Origin: Deltaproteobacteria bacterium | Lineage (GTDB): Bacteria > Myxococcota_A > Polyangia > Haliangiales > Haliangiaceae | Direction of reading: 5' to 3' | Assembly (NCBI GenBank): GCA_019237945.1 | Contig: JAFAOG010000158.1 | Span: 1-35,250 of the forward strand | Length of the DNA stretch: 35,250 nucleotides | In this document: one piece after another, positions 1-7,740 of the stretch | How positions within the stretch are numbered: the first letter of the stretch is position 1 | Layout of the letters: each line of letters opens with the position of its first letter | Notes under the pieces: generated by a model | What the model was told of the DNA's origin: nothing | The model's database searches: none | What the model saw: only the letters and a program-made list of their open reading frames with translations | Made by a program: the position numbers and the translations under genes

Positions 1-638
1 ATGAACACGAGGTTCCAGATCTCCAACCACCCGCCCCACGTCGACGGATCGCTCGTCGGCCACTTGCCGTTCGCGTCGTAGTTGAAATGGATCTCGGTGC
101 ACGGGCCCATCGGGCCGGTGTCGCCCATCTGCCAGAAGTTGTCCTTCGCACCGAGGCCGATCACGCGGTCATCGCCAAAGCCGGTGACGCGCTTCCAGAT
201 CGTGCGCGCTTCGTCGTCGGCCGAGATGCCGGGCAGCGACGGATCCCCGCCGAACACGGTGACGACCATGCGGCTGGGATCGATGCCGTAGACCTTCGTC
301 AGCAGCTCCCAGGCGTACGCGATCGCGTCTTCCTTGAAGTAGTCGCCGAACGAGAAGTTGCCGAGCATCTCGAAGAACGTGTGATGGCGCGGCGTCTTGC
401 CGACCTCGTCGAGGTCGTTGTGCTTGCCGCCCGCGCGCACGCACTTCTGCGACGACGTGGCGCGCCTGTAGCCGCGCTGCTCGACGCCCGTGAACACGTC
501 TTTGAACTGGTTCATGCCCGCGTTCGTGAACAACAGCGTCGGGTCGTTCGCAGGCACGAGCGAGCTCGAGGCCACGACTTCGTGACCCTTGCTCTTGAAG
601 AATTCGAGGAACGTACGGCGAACGTCAGCGGCCTTCAT
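1..638 (-). CDS. alaS: Alanyl-tRNA synthetase, N-terminal part (runs off left edge)
   Basis: Cytoplasmic enzyme that charges tRNA-Ala with alanine using ATP. About 212 codons of the N-terminal class II catalytic core are present. The protein begins [19 protein letters not shown], the family's usual opening, followed by [19 protein letters not shown], the class II motif 2 region ([20 protein letters not shown]), [15 protein letters not shown] and, near the edge, [15 protein letters not shown]. The start ATG is at 636-638, in line with known AlaS N-termini. It lies only 21 bp after the stop of the envelope protein gene (660-2474) on the same strand, but has a possible -10 of its own (TAGAAC, 648-653), so it may be transcribed separately. 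The editing and C-Ala domains lie outside the window. Identification is essentially certain. Confidence 0.97.
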   Translation of the reverse strand, partial: MKAADVRRTFLEFFKSKGHEVVASSSLVPANDPTLLFTNAGMNQFKDVFTGVEQRGYRRATSSQKCVRAGGKHNDLDEVGKTPRHHTFFEMLGNFSFGDYFKEDAIAYAWELLTKVYGIDPSRMVVTVFGGDPSLPGISADDEARTIWKRVTGFGDDRVIGLGAKDNFWQMGDTGPMGPCTEIHFNYDANGKWPTSDPSTWGGWLEIWNLVF

Positions 639-647
639 GACCGCAAC

Positions 648-653
648 GTTCTA
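648..653 (-). promoter_or_regulatory. Candidate -10 hexamer for alaS
   Basis: Read on the minus strand this is TAGAAC, ending 9 bases before the alaS ATG, in the short gap after the upstream gene. It fits the TAnnnt-just-before-start pattern seen throughout the window, although the last base is C. No -35 is obvious. Confidence 0.35.
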
Positions 654-659
654 CCACCC

Positions 660-2474
660 TTAGTACGCGTAGCCGAGGGTAACCGCGCCGCCGAAGTAGG
701 TATCGCGGGCGCCCAGGACTTCCTGCGTGGCCGGGTCGTTATCGCGCGTGTTCGCGAGCGACATCGGGTCGCCCTTGAACGTCATCCCGATCGTCTGGAG
801 CATCGCCTCGCCGCGCAGGAAGATGTTCTTCGTCACGTTGTAGTCGATGCCGCCCGCAAATTCGAAGCCGGTGACGCTCGCCGCGCCGTACTCGGTTGGC
901 TTCTGCATGTCGCCGGTGTTCGTCACCGCGAGGAAGCCCGCGCTGACGTTGATGTTCATCTTCGGCGACGCCGGGTAGATCAGGAACGCCTCCGGCTCGA
1001 TCATCTTGTACGCGACGTTCGGGACGTCGGTCGGATCGCCGTTCGGCAGCGTCTGCAGGATCGAGAACGTCTTGGCCTGATAGCCGAGCTTGCCGCCGAC
1101 GACGGTCGCCTTCTCGCCCTTGCCCAGCGGATAGCGGAACACGGCGGCGATCTTGAGGCGCGACTCGCTGGTCGTCAGGTTCGCGACCTGGCCGGCGCCG
1201 TTGGTATCGAGGTAGCGCTTCTGCGAGTTGATCTTGAGCGCCTTGTCGTAGAGGACCTCGAGGCCGATGCCGCTCGTGATCTCGCGGTTCTTCTTGTTGA
1301 ACGCGAGCGGATAGAACGTCGCGTCGAACATGCCGCCCGCGACCGGAATCGCCTGCTTGTAGCCGGGCGGCGGCGTCGACAGCGTCGACTTGTACGTGAA
1401 GCCGAGGTTGCGGCCGGTGAACGACAGACCCGCCGCCACGTCGATCGCGCGGCGCGCCGGCGTCAGCGCATCGGACATGTCGACGTCGCCCTCGTCGGAG
1501 TCGCTCGACACCGAGCTGCTGTCCTCGTCGTCGTCCTTCTTGGCGACTTTCTTCTTCGGCTTGTCGTCGCTGCTGTCCTCGTCGTCCGACTTGTCCTTCT
1601 TCTTCTTGTCGGCCTTCGGCAGCGGGGTGTCGTCCTCGTCGTGCTTCGTGCTCAGCGCCGCCTTGGTGTCGGCGTCGTCATCGTCCGACTTCTTCTTCTT
1701 GTCGGCCTTCTTGGGCTTCGCGTCGGCGTCTTCGTCGTCGTCCTTCTTCGCCTTCTTGTCCGCCTTCTTCGGCTTGTCCTCGTCGTCGACCTTGTCGCTG
1801 CCCTTCATGTCGTGCTGCTTGGAGAACGCCGAGTGCTTCGACGACGAGTCGTCGCTGCTGTCCTCGTCGTCGGACTTGTCGGCGCCCTTCTTCTTCTTCA
1901 CCGGCTTCGTGTCGGCATCGGCCTCGTCGTCGTCGGCGTGCTTCTTCTTCTTCGACGCCTTGCTGTCCGCCTCGTCGTCGTCATCGCCGCCGCCGCCCTT
2001 GTTCGAGTCGAGCTCGTCGATCTGACCGACCAGCTCGTCCTTGAGATCGCTCTGCGCCTTGCCGTCGAGGCGCGGGCCTTCGGCCTTCGTGTCGATCGAG
2101 TTGCCGACGAGCTCGCCGCTCGTGCCGGCACGCAGCTTGAGCCGGATGATGTACTCGTCGCGGCGCTTCTCGATCTTTCCCGAGATCACGCCGTCGACCT
2201 TGAGCTTCTTCGCGACCTTCTTGACGTTCTTCTCGGTGACCTTCGCCGCGTCGAGCTCCTCGGCCGCGCCGTTCCACTTCTCCGTCGAGATCACGGTGTG
2301 GCTCTTCTTCAGCAGCTTGACGACATCGTCGTGAAACTTCTCCGCCTTCGGGCCCTCGAACTCGAGCACGACGAGTCGTTTGCGGCCCGCGACCGCGATC
2401 GACGACCACACCAGCAGCGCCGCGACGACGAGCCAGAAACTACTTTTCGAAATGCTCGATGTCGAACTCGTCAT
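660..2474 (-). CDS. Exported protein: TolB/CsgG-like N-domain, Lys/Asp linker, outer-membrane beta-barrel-like C-domain
   Basis: 604 residues, not a family I can name. Residues 1-29 form a signal peptide (hydrophobic FWLVVAALLVWSSIAVA, likely cleaved before Gly30). Residues 30-155 look like the small alpha/beta domain found at the front of TolB/CsgG-like envelope proteins (VVLEFEG, later LKVDGVISGKI). Residues 157-335 are a low-complexity polyelectrolyte of alternating KKADKKKK and DDDED/SSDD blocks. Residues 343-604 alternate hydrophobic and polar residues and end in VTLGYAY, an aromatic-terminated strand typical of outer-membrane barrels. The ATG lies inside the 3' end of pilT (35-base overlap), so translation is probably coupled to pilT. 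This implies envelope work linked to the type IV pilus, which is inference. The linker could bind metal or surface polyanions, but nothing shows this directly. Confidence 0.8.
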   Translation of the reverse strand: MTSSTSSISKSSFWLVVAALLVWSSIAVAGRKRLVVLEFEGPKAEKFHDDVVKLLKKSHTVISTEKWNGAAEELDAAKVTEKNVKKVAKKLKVDGVISGKIEKRRDEYIIRLKLRAGTSGELVGNSIDTKAEGPRLDGKAQSDLKDELVGQIDELDSNKGGGGDDDDEADSKASKKKKHADDDEADADTKPVKKKKGADKSDDEDSSDDSSSKHSAFSKQHDMKGSDKVDDEDKPKKADKKAKKDDDEDADAKPKKADKKKKSDDDDADTKAALSTKHDEDDTPLPKADKKKKDKSDDEDSSDDKPKKKVAKKDDDEDSSSVSSDSDEGDVDMSDALTPARRAIDVAAGLSFTGRNLGFTYKSTLSTPPPGYKQAIPVAGGMFDATFYPLAFNKKNREITSGIGLEVLYDKALKINSQKRYLDTNGAGQVANLTTSESRLKIAAVFRYPLGKGEKATVVGGKLGYQAKTFSILQTLPNGDPTDVPNVAYKMIEPEAFLIYPASPKMNINVSAGFLAVTNTGDMQKPTEYGAASVTGFEFAGGIDYNVTKNIFLRGEAMLQTIGMTFKGDPMSLANTRDNDPATQEVLGARDTYFGGAVTLGYAY

Positions 2475-3594
2475 TGGGCGCTCCCTTGTCGTTCGGGGTC
2501 CAGCTGCGGTCGGCGCTACCCGACACGCCGCGGAACAGCAGGGCGAAGTCAGACGGGCTGGTCGAATGCTTGACGGCCTCCTCGTACGTGACGAGGCGCT
2601 GCTTCACCAGCGAGGCGAGGCTCTGGTCGAACGTGATCATGCCGTACGGATGGAGGCCCTCGGCGATCGCGGTGTGGATCTCGCGCGTGCGGTTCGGATC
2701 CTCGATCATCTCGCGCACGCGCTCGGTGTTGAGCATGATCTCGAGCGCGGGGACCATGCCCTTGCCGTCGGCGCGCGGCAGCAGGCGCTGCGAGATCACG
2801 CCGCGGAGCACGCTCGCGAGCGTCAGGCGCGCTTGCTGCTGCTGGTGCGTCGGGAACATCGAGATGATGCGGTTGATCGTCTCGGTCGCATCGACGGTGT
2901 GCAGCGTCGACAGCACGAGGTGGCCGGTCTCGGCCGCCGTCATCGCGATCTGTGCCGTCTCGAAGTCGCGCATCTCGCCGACGAGGATGACGTCGGGATC
3001 CTGGCGCAGCGCCGCACGCAGCGCGCGCGCGAACGACATCGTGTCGAACCCGATCTCGCGCTGGTTCAAGACGCTGCGCTTGTCGCGGAACGTGTACTCG
3101 ATCGGGTCCTCGATCGTGACGATGTGATAGGCCTGCTGCGTGTTGACCCAGTCGATCATCGCGGCGAGCGTGGTCGACTTGCCGGAGCCCGTCGCCCCGG
3201 TGACCAGCACGATGCCGCGATGAGCCTCGACCAGCTCGAGCACGGTCTTCGGGAGGTTGAGGCGGTCGAACGGCGGCACTTCGGGAGGGATCAAACGCAG
3301 GACCATCCCGACCGATCCACGCTGCTGGAACATGTTGACGCGATAGCGGACGCCATCGGGCGTGCCATACGCGAGGTCGATATCGAGGTTCTGCTCGAAG
3401 TCCGCGCGCTGCCTGTCGTTCATCATGTGGACCGCGAACTGCGCGATCGCCTCGCGGGTCAGCGCGGGCACGTCGCGGACGGTTCGCAGGTCGCCCTTGA
3501 TACGGAAGATCGGGGGTAGCCCGGCCTTTAGATGCACGTCCGAGGCCCCGAGCTGGCGCGCGGCGGTCAGGACGCGATCGAGGATCTGACTCAT
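2440..3594 (-). CDS. pilT: Type IV pilus retraction ATPase PilT
   Basis: Hexameric cytoplasmic ATPase that powers pilus retraction and twitching (social gliding in myxobacteria). 384 residues. The N-terminal PAS-like domain starts GASDVHLKAGLPPIFRIKG. The RecA-like domain has Walker A GATGSGKST (133-141), an aspartate box in the IEDPIE region (161-166), Walker B DVILVGEMRD (201-210) and the His box HLVLSTLHT (225-233), all intact. The length is slightly above the usual 345-370 because of a polar C-terminal tail ending EFDIEHFEK. PilU is the main alternative, and several PilT paralogues per genome are common in Myxococcota, so this need not be the principal retraction motor. No other pil genes lie nearby. 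It is the first gene of a minus-strand run, divergent from the zinc-ribbon gene at 3682. Confidence 0.92.
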   Translation of the reverse strand: MSQILDRVLTAARQLGASDVHLKAGLPPIFRIKGDLRTVRDVPALTREAIAQFAVHMMNDRQRADFEQNLDIDLAYGTPDGVRYRVNMFQQRGSVGMVLRLIPPEVPPFDRLNLPKTVLELVEAHRGIVLVTGATGSGKSTTLAAMIDWVNTQQAYHIVTIEDPIEYTFRDKRSVLNQREIGFDTMSFARALRAALRQDPDVILVGEMRDFETAQIAMTAAETGHLVLSTLHTVDATETINRIISMFPTHQQQQARLTLASVLRGVISQRLLPRADGKGMVPALEIMLNTERVREMIEDPNRTREIHTAIAEGLHPYGMITFDQSLASLVKQRLVTYEEAVKHSTSPSDFALLFRGVSGSADRSWTPNDKGAPNDEFDIEHFEK

Positions 3595-3605
3595 CGCCAG
3601 TATCT

Positions 3606-3611
3606 AGGGTA
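3606..3611 (-). promoter_or_regulatory. Candidate -10 hexamer for pilT
   Basis: Minus-strand TACCCT ends 11 bases before the pilT ATG. A second weaker candidate, GATACT at 3599-3604, ends 4 bases before it. There is no clear Shine-Dalgarno sequence, so a very short leader or leaderless transcript is likely. Confidence 0.4.
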
Positions 3612-3665
3612 ACACACGCGCTCCGTCGGATCCCACGTGAGGTAGGCCCGCGCCCGGCCTTGAGT

Positions 3666-3671
3666 TACGAT
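3666..3671 (+). promoter_or_regulatory. Candidate -10 hexamer for the zinc-ribbon/AgmX gene
   Basis: TACGAT ends 10 bases before the ATG at 3682. It overlaps the alternative ATG at 3670, which argues for 3682 as the true start. Confidence 0.45.
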
Positions 3672-3681
3672 GCTTCTCGGG

Positions 3682-4785
3682 ATGCGTTGCCCGAGCTGCG
3701 GGACCGAGAACGCGCCGGATTCCCGGTTCTGCGGCGGGTGCGGTGCGCGCCTCGAGCCCTCGCGCGTCGCGCCGACGGTCAAGCTGCACGACGACGCCCC
3801 GGCGAACGTACCTACACCGCCTCCTGGCTCGATGAACATCGGCCATTTGCCGACGCCCGCGCCCGGCTCGCTGAGCTACCGGCCGGCGAGCATGCCGCCG
3901 ACGAACAACCCCGCGAGCATCCCGCCGACGAACAACCCCGCAAGCATCCCGCCGACCAACAATCCCGCGAGCATCCCGCCGACGAACCATCGGCTTGCGA
4001 GCCAGCCCGGCTACGCGCCGCCGACCTCGCAGTCGCCAGGCTCGCAGCCGCCGGGCTCGCAACCACCGGGCCAGCGGCGCGCGAGCACGCCGGCGCCCTC
4101 GGCGATGTCGTCGCCGTCGCTGTCGATGATGCCGCCGCGGCGCAGCGGCGCGATGATCGCGATCGTCCTCGTGATCGATCTCGCGCTCGCCGCCGCCGGC
4201 GCGACGCTGCTTGTCAAGGGCCTCGCGAAGCCGAAGGCCGCCGACGCAAAACCTGCGAAGACCGAGGCGCAGAAGCCGACAACCGCAGCTCCTGCGCCGA
4301 CTGCGCTCGCCCAGGCGCCCGCCCCGGCCGCCGCGCCCGAGCCCATCGGATCCGCCGCGCCCGAGCCGCCCGCGCCGCCCGCGCCGCCGATCGACAAGAC
4401 GGTCGCGCGCGATCCGAAGAAGCACGGCGGCAAGCCCGACACCAAGAAGGTCACGGCGAACGGCCCGCTCGATCCGTACGGCGCGGGTGGCGCGGCGGCG
4501 CCCGCGGTCGATCTGACGGCCGAGATCGACGCGCACGCGAAGGGCTCGTTCGGCGCGTTCCGCGCGTGCTTCTCCGACGCGATCCACGCCGGGCCGGTGC
4601 ACGGCGACATCCGCATCGCGTTTGTCGTCGAGCCCGATGGCCGCGTCGATCATGCCGCGCCGGTCGTCAACACGACCGGTTCCGACGCGCTCGGGAGCTG
4701 TCTCGCGCAAACGATCGGCGGCTGGACGTTTGCTCCCCACTCTGGCGCGGCCGCGACGTACGAGCGTCCGTTCAACTACCCGTGA
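3682..4785 (+). CDS. Zinc-ribbon, single-TM protein with AgmX/PglI-like C-terminal domain
   Basis: 367 residues. It opens with a double-CxxC zinc ribbon (C3, C6, C17, C20; MRCPSCGTEN...FCGGCGARL). A Pro/Ser/Asn-rich region follows with four tandem 9-residue units (PASIPPTNN) and SPGSQPPGSQPPG. One membrane helix lies at about 158-178 (MIAIVLVIDLALAAAGATLL), then an Ala/Pro/Lys-rich spacer. The C-terminal domain (about 276-367) has a conserved-looking Cys pair (FRACF, LGSCLAQ) and ends GWTFAPHSG...YERPFNYP, resembling the TonB-like domain of myxobacterial AgmX/PglI gliding proteins. The topology implies a cytoplasmic ribbon and a periplasmic C-domain. An ATG at 3670 is in frame but overlaps the likely -10, so 3682 is preferred. 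The neighbour at 4793 starts 7 bases after the stop. The specific role is unknown. Confidence 0.82.
   Translation: MRCPSCGTENAPDSRFCGGCGARLEPSRVAPTVKLHDDAPANVPTPPPGSMNIGHLPTPAPGSLSYRPASMPPTNNPASIPPTNNPASIPPTNNPASIPPTNHRLASQPGYAPPTSQSPGSQPPGSQPPGQRRASTPAPSAMSSPSLSMMPPRRSGAMIAIVLVIDLALAAAGATLLVKGLAKPKAADAKPAKTEAQKPTTAAPAPTALAQAPAPAAAPEPIGSAAPEPPAPPAPPIDKTVARDPKKHGGKPDTKKVTANGPLDPYGAGGAAAPAVDLTAEIDAHAKGSFGAFRACFSDAIHAGPVHGDIRIAFVVEPDGRVDHAAPVVNTTGSDALGSCLAQTIGGWTFAPHSGAAATYERPFNYP
3883..3990 (+). repeat. Four 27-bp in-frame tandem repeats
   Basis: Units at 3883-3909, 3910-3936, 3937-3963 and 3964-3990 each encode PAS(I/M)PPTN(N/H). Unit differences are mostly silent (ccc/ccg, gcg/gca, acg/acc). 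The number of units could vary between strains by slippage, which would change the reach of the cytoplasmic linker. Confidence 0.9.
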
Positions 4786-4792
4786 AGGCCTC

Positions 4793-5845
4793 ATGACGAT
4801 CGACTCCGGCTCGTTCCGCAGTGTCTCCGGCTCGAACAACGCGCTCGTCGGCGTGGAGGTGCTCGTGCTCGACGGTGACGAGCGCGTGCACGCCGGCATC
4901 GAGCAGCTGCTGTCGGAGGCGAGCCTGCACGTCACGTGCACGGCCGATCCGGCGCGCGCGGCGCAGCTCGTCGAGCGGCAGTTCTTCTCGGTGGCGCTGA
5001 TCGACATCGACACGCCGACGCCGCGCGCCGGCATCCCGACGATCGCGCGCGTCAAGCAGATCTCGCCGACGACGATGGTGATCGCGATGACGCCGCGCCG
5101 CAGCTACGACGACGCGGTCGATGCGGTGCGCAGCGGCGCCGTCGATCTGATCCTCAAGGCGCCCGAGTCGGTCGCGTATCTCAAGGATCGCGTGCTCGAT
5201 GCGGCGGGCCGCTCCGTCGGCCGGCGCGAGGTCGACACGGTGCTCGACGATATCAAGCGCGTCCACGACGAGTTCCTCCAGCGCTTCATGGACGCCGAGA
5301 AGCGCGCGCTCGATCTCGCGGATCAAGCGGCGGGCAAGGATGTCTCGCGGATGTCGCTGATCGACGAGCTGCGCGTGCTCGTGATCGACGAGGTCGACGA
5401 CTTCTACGACGCGATGGTCGAGGCCAAGCCGAAGGGCTACGCGTTCACGCACGCGACGAGCGGCGGCGAAGGTCTCGATCGCGCGAGCTCGGGCGCGTTC
5501 CACTACGCGATGATCGCGGAGGACGTCACCGACCTGCCCGCGCGCACGGTCGCGCGCACGATCCGCAACCAGCAGCCGGATACGGTCGTGCTGACGTTCC
5601 TCGGCCCCGCCGACAACGGGCACGTCGATCTCGTCGAGACGCACGGCACGCGCACGATCGTCAAGCCGTTCGACGAGGCCGGCAAGCTGGTCGCCCGCCT
5701 CGACGAGCTCGCCGAAGCGTGGCGCGCGAAGGCCCGCGAGCGTCGCTACACGCAGGCGTTCCGCGAGCGCCACTACGACTTCTTGCGCCGCTACGTCGAG
5801 ATCAAGACGAAGATCGATCGCGCCATGAACGAAGGGCCCGGCTGA
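4793..5845 (+). CDS. Two-receiver response regulator without an output domain
   Basis: 350 residues with two CheY-like receiver domains. REC1 spans about 20-138 ([10 protein letters not shown] acid pocket at 27-30, candidate phosphoacceptor D71 in LIDIDTP, MTP at 99-101, K122). A helical stretch at 140-185 follows. REC2 spans about 192-310 ([11 protein letters not shown], candidate D244, KPF with K291), with a basic helical tail to 350. REC2's acceptor region (IAEDVTD) is unusual, so it may not be phosphorylated. No DNA-binding or enzymatic domain is present, so it probably acts by protein contact. Translation should start at ATG 4793, 7 bases after the previous stop, preceded by gaagg. The frame is open further upstream, but that part overlaps the preceding gene and is not receiver-like. 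The 3' end overlaps the convergent gene by 44 bases. Confidence 0.85.
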   Translation: MTIDSGSFRSVSGSNNALVGVEVLVLDGDERVHAGIEQLLSEASLHVTCTADPARAAQLVERQFFSVALIDIDTPTPRAGIPTIARVKQISPTTMVIAMTPRRSYDDAVDAVRSGAVDLILKAPESVAYLKDRVLDAAGRSVGRREVDTVLDDIKRVHDEFLQRFMDAEKRALDLADQAAGKDVSRMSLIDELRVLVIDEVDDFYDAMVEAKPKGYAFTHATSGGEGLDRASSGAFHYAMIAEDVTDLPARTVARTIRNQQPDTVVLTFLGPADNGHVDLVETHGTRTIVKPFDEAGKLVARLDELAEAWRAKARERRYTQAFRERHYDFLRRYVEIKTKIDRAMNEGPG

Positions 5846-6839
5846 GCGCGGCTTCGATCGCGAACTGAGGTCGCCGGCGCTGCACGCGAAACGTCACGAG
5901 GCGCGTCGCGGCGGTCGCGAGGCTTCCCTTGTAGCGCGCATCGCCGCCGAGCAGGTCATAGATCGCGTGGCCCTCGCGTGCGCTGTGCTCGATCAACCGC
6001 GCGTGACACAGGTAGCCCGGCTTGTCGTGCGCGTGCGCCGGCGCCGGGATGCCGCTCTGATAGAACAGCACGCGGCCTGCGCACACGAAGTTGTAGAGGC
6101 AGCCGAGCGTCGCGCCGCCCGCGTGCACGCGCGCGAGCTGGATCTCGCCGTGCGCGAACCGCCGCGTGATCAGCCGCCGATGAAATCGATCGAACCACGG
6201 GTCGGCGAATGCGCCGGGCTGACCGCGCGCGCGCCAGCGACGCTGGTGATGCGCGACGAGCTCGTCGTAACAGGCGAGCGCGCCGGCGACGTCGTTCGGG
6301 ATGTCGAGCGCGAGCGTGCCGGCGCGGCGCTGGGCGCGTCGCAGCTGCGTGCGCGTCGAGCGGCCGATCAGCGCCTCGTAGCCATGCGCGCGCACCAGCG
6401 CGAGATCGACGTAGTACGAAGCGACCTCGCGGTCGACGCGCACGTGGAACGCGGGCGGTACGCGCGGCACGGCGTCGGCGAGCGGCACGACGAGCTCGTC
6501 GCACGAGCCCGGCAGCGCCTCGATCAGATCGCCGAGCTCCCCGCCGACCGCCGCGTTGTGCTCGATCACGAGGTTGTCGAAGCGGTCGATGCCCGTCGTG
6601 TTGAGAAACCATGCGCGACTCGCCCGGCGCAATAGCGCACGCTGGCCGACGAACGCGGCGCTGACCGGCGAGCCATCGCGCACGACCACCGCGAGCTTCG
6701 GCAGCGCCGCGCGCGGCAGGCACGCGAGCCAGTTCTCCACCCACGGCCACCGCAAGAAGTAGCTGGACGTCGAGCCTTCGAGCGCGCGCCAGATCGGCGC
6801 GACCTCCGGCGACAACGCGTCGTACAGCTCGAGTCGCAC
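5802..6839 (-). CDS. CelD/BcsL-like GNAT-fold acyltransferase (Acetyltransf_6 type)
   Basis: 345 residues. The pattern matches the double-GNAT 'cellulose biosynthesis protein CelD' family. The N-terminal half includes WPWVENWLACL and NTTGIDRFDNLVI. The C-terminal half has HHQRRWRARGQPGAF, FHRRLITRRFAHGEIQLARV, LYNFVCAGRVLFYQSGI and, near the end, ARLIEHSAREGHAIYDLLGG followed by YKGSLA. Family members transfer acyl or aminoacyl groups during surface polysaccharide or lipid modification, but the substrate is unknown here. Start chosen: GTG at 6837-6839, because CATAAT (minus strand, 6846-6851) ends exactly 6 bases before it. The open frame continues upstream, but that part is arginine-rich and is the antisense of the neighbouring lipoprotein gene. 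It is divergent from that gene and convergent with the regulator, overlapping its last 44 bases. Confidence 0.82.
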   Translation of the reverse strand: MRLELYDALSPEVAPIWRALEGSTSSYFLRWPWVENWLACLPRAALPKLAVVVRDGSPVSAAFVGQRALLRRASRAWFLNTTGIDRFDNLVIEHNAAVGGELGDLIEALPGSCDELVVPLADAVPRVPPAFHVRVDREVASYYVDLALVRAHGYEALIGRSTRTQLRRAQRRAGTLALDIPNDVAGALACYDELVAHHQRRWRARGQPGAFADPWFDRFHRRLITRRFAHGEIQLARVHAGGATLGCLYNFVCAGRVLFYQSGIPAPAHAHDKPGYLCHARLIEHSAREGHAIYDLLGGDARYKGSLATAATRLVTFRVQRRRPQFAIEAALSRALRSWRDRSSS

Positions 6840-6845
6840 CGTGGC

Positions 6846-6851
6846 ATTATG
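6846..6851 (-). promoter_or_regulatory. -10 hexamer CATAAT for the CelD-like gene
   Basis: A five-of-six match to TATAAT on the minus strand, 6 bases before the GTG start. Together with the plus-strand -10 at 6886 it makes a compact 60-bp divergent promoter. Confidence 0.55.
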
Positions 6852-6885
6852 CCTCGAGGCCGCCGTCGCTGTCGGAGCCGCGCCG

Positions 6886-6891
6886 TAGATT
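6886..6891 (+). promoter_or_regulatory. -10 hexamer TAGATT for the lipoprotein at 6900
   Basis: Ends 8 bases before the GTG start and leaves no room for a ribosome binding site, which points to a leaderless transcript. Confidence 0.5.
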
Positions 6892-6899
6892 CGCGCGCG

Positions 6900-7709
6900 G
6901 TGAAACATTCCTTCGCAATCGTGCTGCTCGCCGTCGGGTGTCGCAGCGGGAGTCATCCGGGGGAAGGCTCTGCGACGCGTCCGGCCTGCTCGCCGCAGCT
7001 GACCGAGCTCGCGAAGTTCTACGAAGCTGTCGCAGCCGAGAACGCGGTGCCGTCGATCTCGGCACGGATCGAGACGTCGCGCGTCCGCCACGTGCCCGAG
7101 CTCGGCAGCGGCGCCGCGGTCGATACATCGCATGCGACGTTGCTGCTCGTCGACCCGAGCGGATCGACCCTCGTGACCGGGGATTCTGGCGCGGTCGTGC
7201 TCGTGATCGATGCCGCCACGCCGTGGAGCCACGTCGAGGACGTGCTGCGCACGGTCGCGCCGTCGGCGTCGGTCTCCGTCGCGTACCGCGTGAAGGGCGC
7301 ATTCGCCGACCGCAAGCCGCCGAAGGCTCTCGACACCGCCCAGCTCGACCTGCCGACGATCGCCGACAGCCTCGCCAAGACGACCGCGACGCACTGCCCC
7401 GCGTACGCGGCGCAGCTCGCAGGACTCAAGACCGGCACGGTCGCGATCACCGATCCCGCATTCCTGCGAGGGCTCGCGGCTTCACTCCCGTCGTGTGACT
7501 GCGACGTCGACCTCGCGCTGCTCGAGGTGATGCCGTGGCTCACCGCGACGATGCAGGTGACGACGGTTCCGCTCGCCGCGACCGCGCCGGCGCATGACCC
7601 CGGCCAGACCTGGGGAGACCTCGTAGCTGCCGCCAAGGGGCCGGTGCCGCTGGCGCTGCCTGCCGCGCCGCCGCCACCGCCACCGCCGCCGCTGCCGCAT
7701 CACCGCTGA
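6900..7709 (+). CDS. Lipoprotein of unknown function with polyproline C-terminus
   Basis: 269 residues from GTG 6900. The N-terminus VKHSFAIVLLAVGCRSGS is a lipoprotein signal peptide with lipobox LAVGC, and lipidation of that Cys is expected. The body has no family I recognise. It has alternating strands and helices, two Cys near TATHCPAY and PSCDCDVD, and a duplicated feel: VRHVPELGSGAAVDTSHATLLLVDPSG resembles a sequestered beta-sheet region. The protein ends in a run of about nine prolines and PHHR. The GTG start is favoured over the in-frame ATG at 6849 because it yields the signal peptide and sits 8 bases after a -10. It is followed 31 bp later by the lipid-kinase gene, which has its own -10. 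Confidence 0.75.
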   Translation: MKHSFAIVLLAVGCRSGSHPGEGSATRPACSPQLTELAKFYEAVAAENAVPSISARIETSRVRHVPELGSGAAVDTSHATLLLVDPSGSTLVTGDSGAVVLVIDAATPWSHVEDVLRTVAPSASVSVAYRVKGAFADRKPPKALDTAQLDLPTIADSLAKTTATHCPAYAAQLAGLKTGTVAITDPAFLRGLAASLPSCDCDVDLALLEVMPWLTATMQVTTVPLAATAPAHDPGQTWGDLVAAAKGPVPLALPAAPPPPPPPPLPHHR

Positions 7710-7728
7710 GGCTGTCGGACCGGGCGGT

Positions 7729-7734
7729 TATAGT
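7729..7734 (+). promoter_or_regulatory. -10 hexamer TATAGT for the lipid kinase-recCBD operon
   Basis: Ends exactly 6 bases before the GTG at 7741. A poor -35 (ctgagg) lies 17 bp upstream. It is the best -10 match ahead of the recCBD block and probably drives the whole overlapping run. Confidence 0.55.
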
Positions 7735-7740
7735 CGGTGC

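Noticed and set aside
87-2573. Long plus-strand open frame (over 800 codons) opposite the envelope gene and alaS
   Set aside because: Its translation is Arg/Val/Leu/Asp-rich with no fold or motif, and it is the exact antisense of two well-supported genes. It arises from GC bias at third positions.
3883-3990. Regularly spaced repeats that could suggest a CRISPR array
   Set aside because: The 27-bp units are contiguous with no spacers, keep the reading frame and encode a Pro/Asn repeat inside a clear gene.
4622-4792. Upstream ATG start for the two-receiver regulator
   Set aside because: The extra 57 residues overlap the coding end of the zinc-ribbon gene and are basic, Ser-rich shadow sequence. 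The receiver fold begins after 4793, which also has gaagg nearby.
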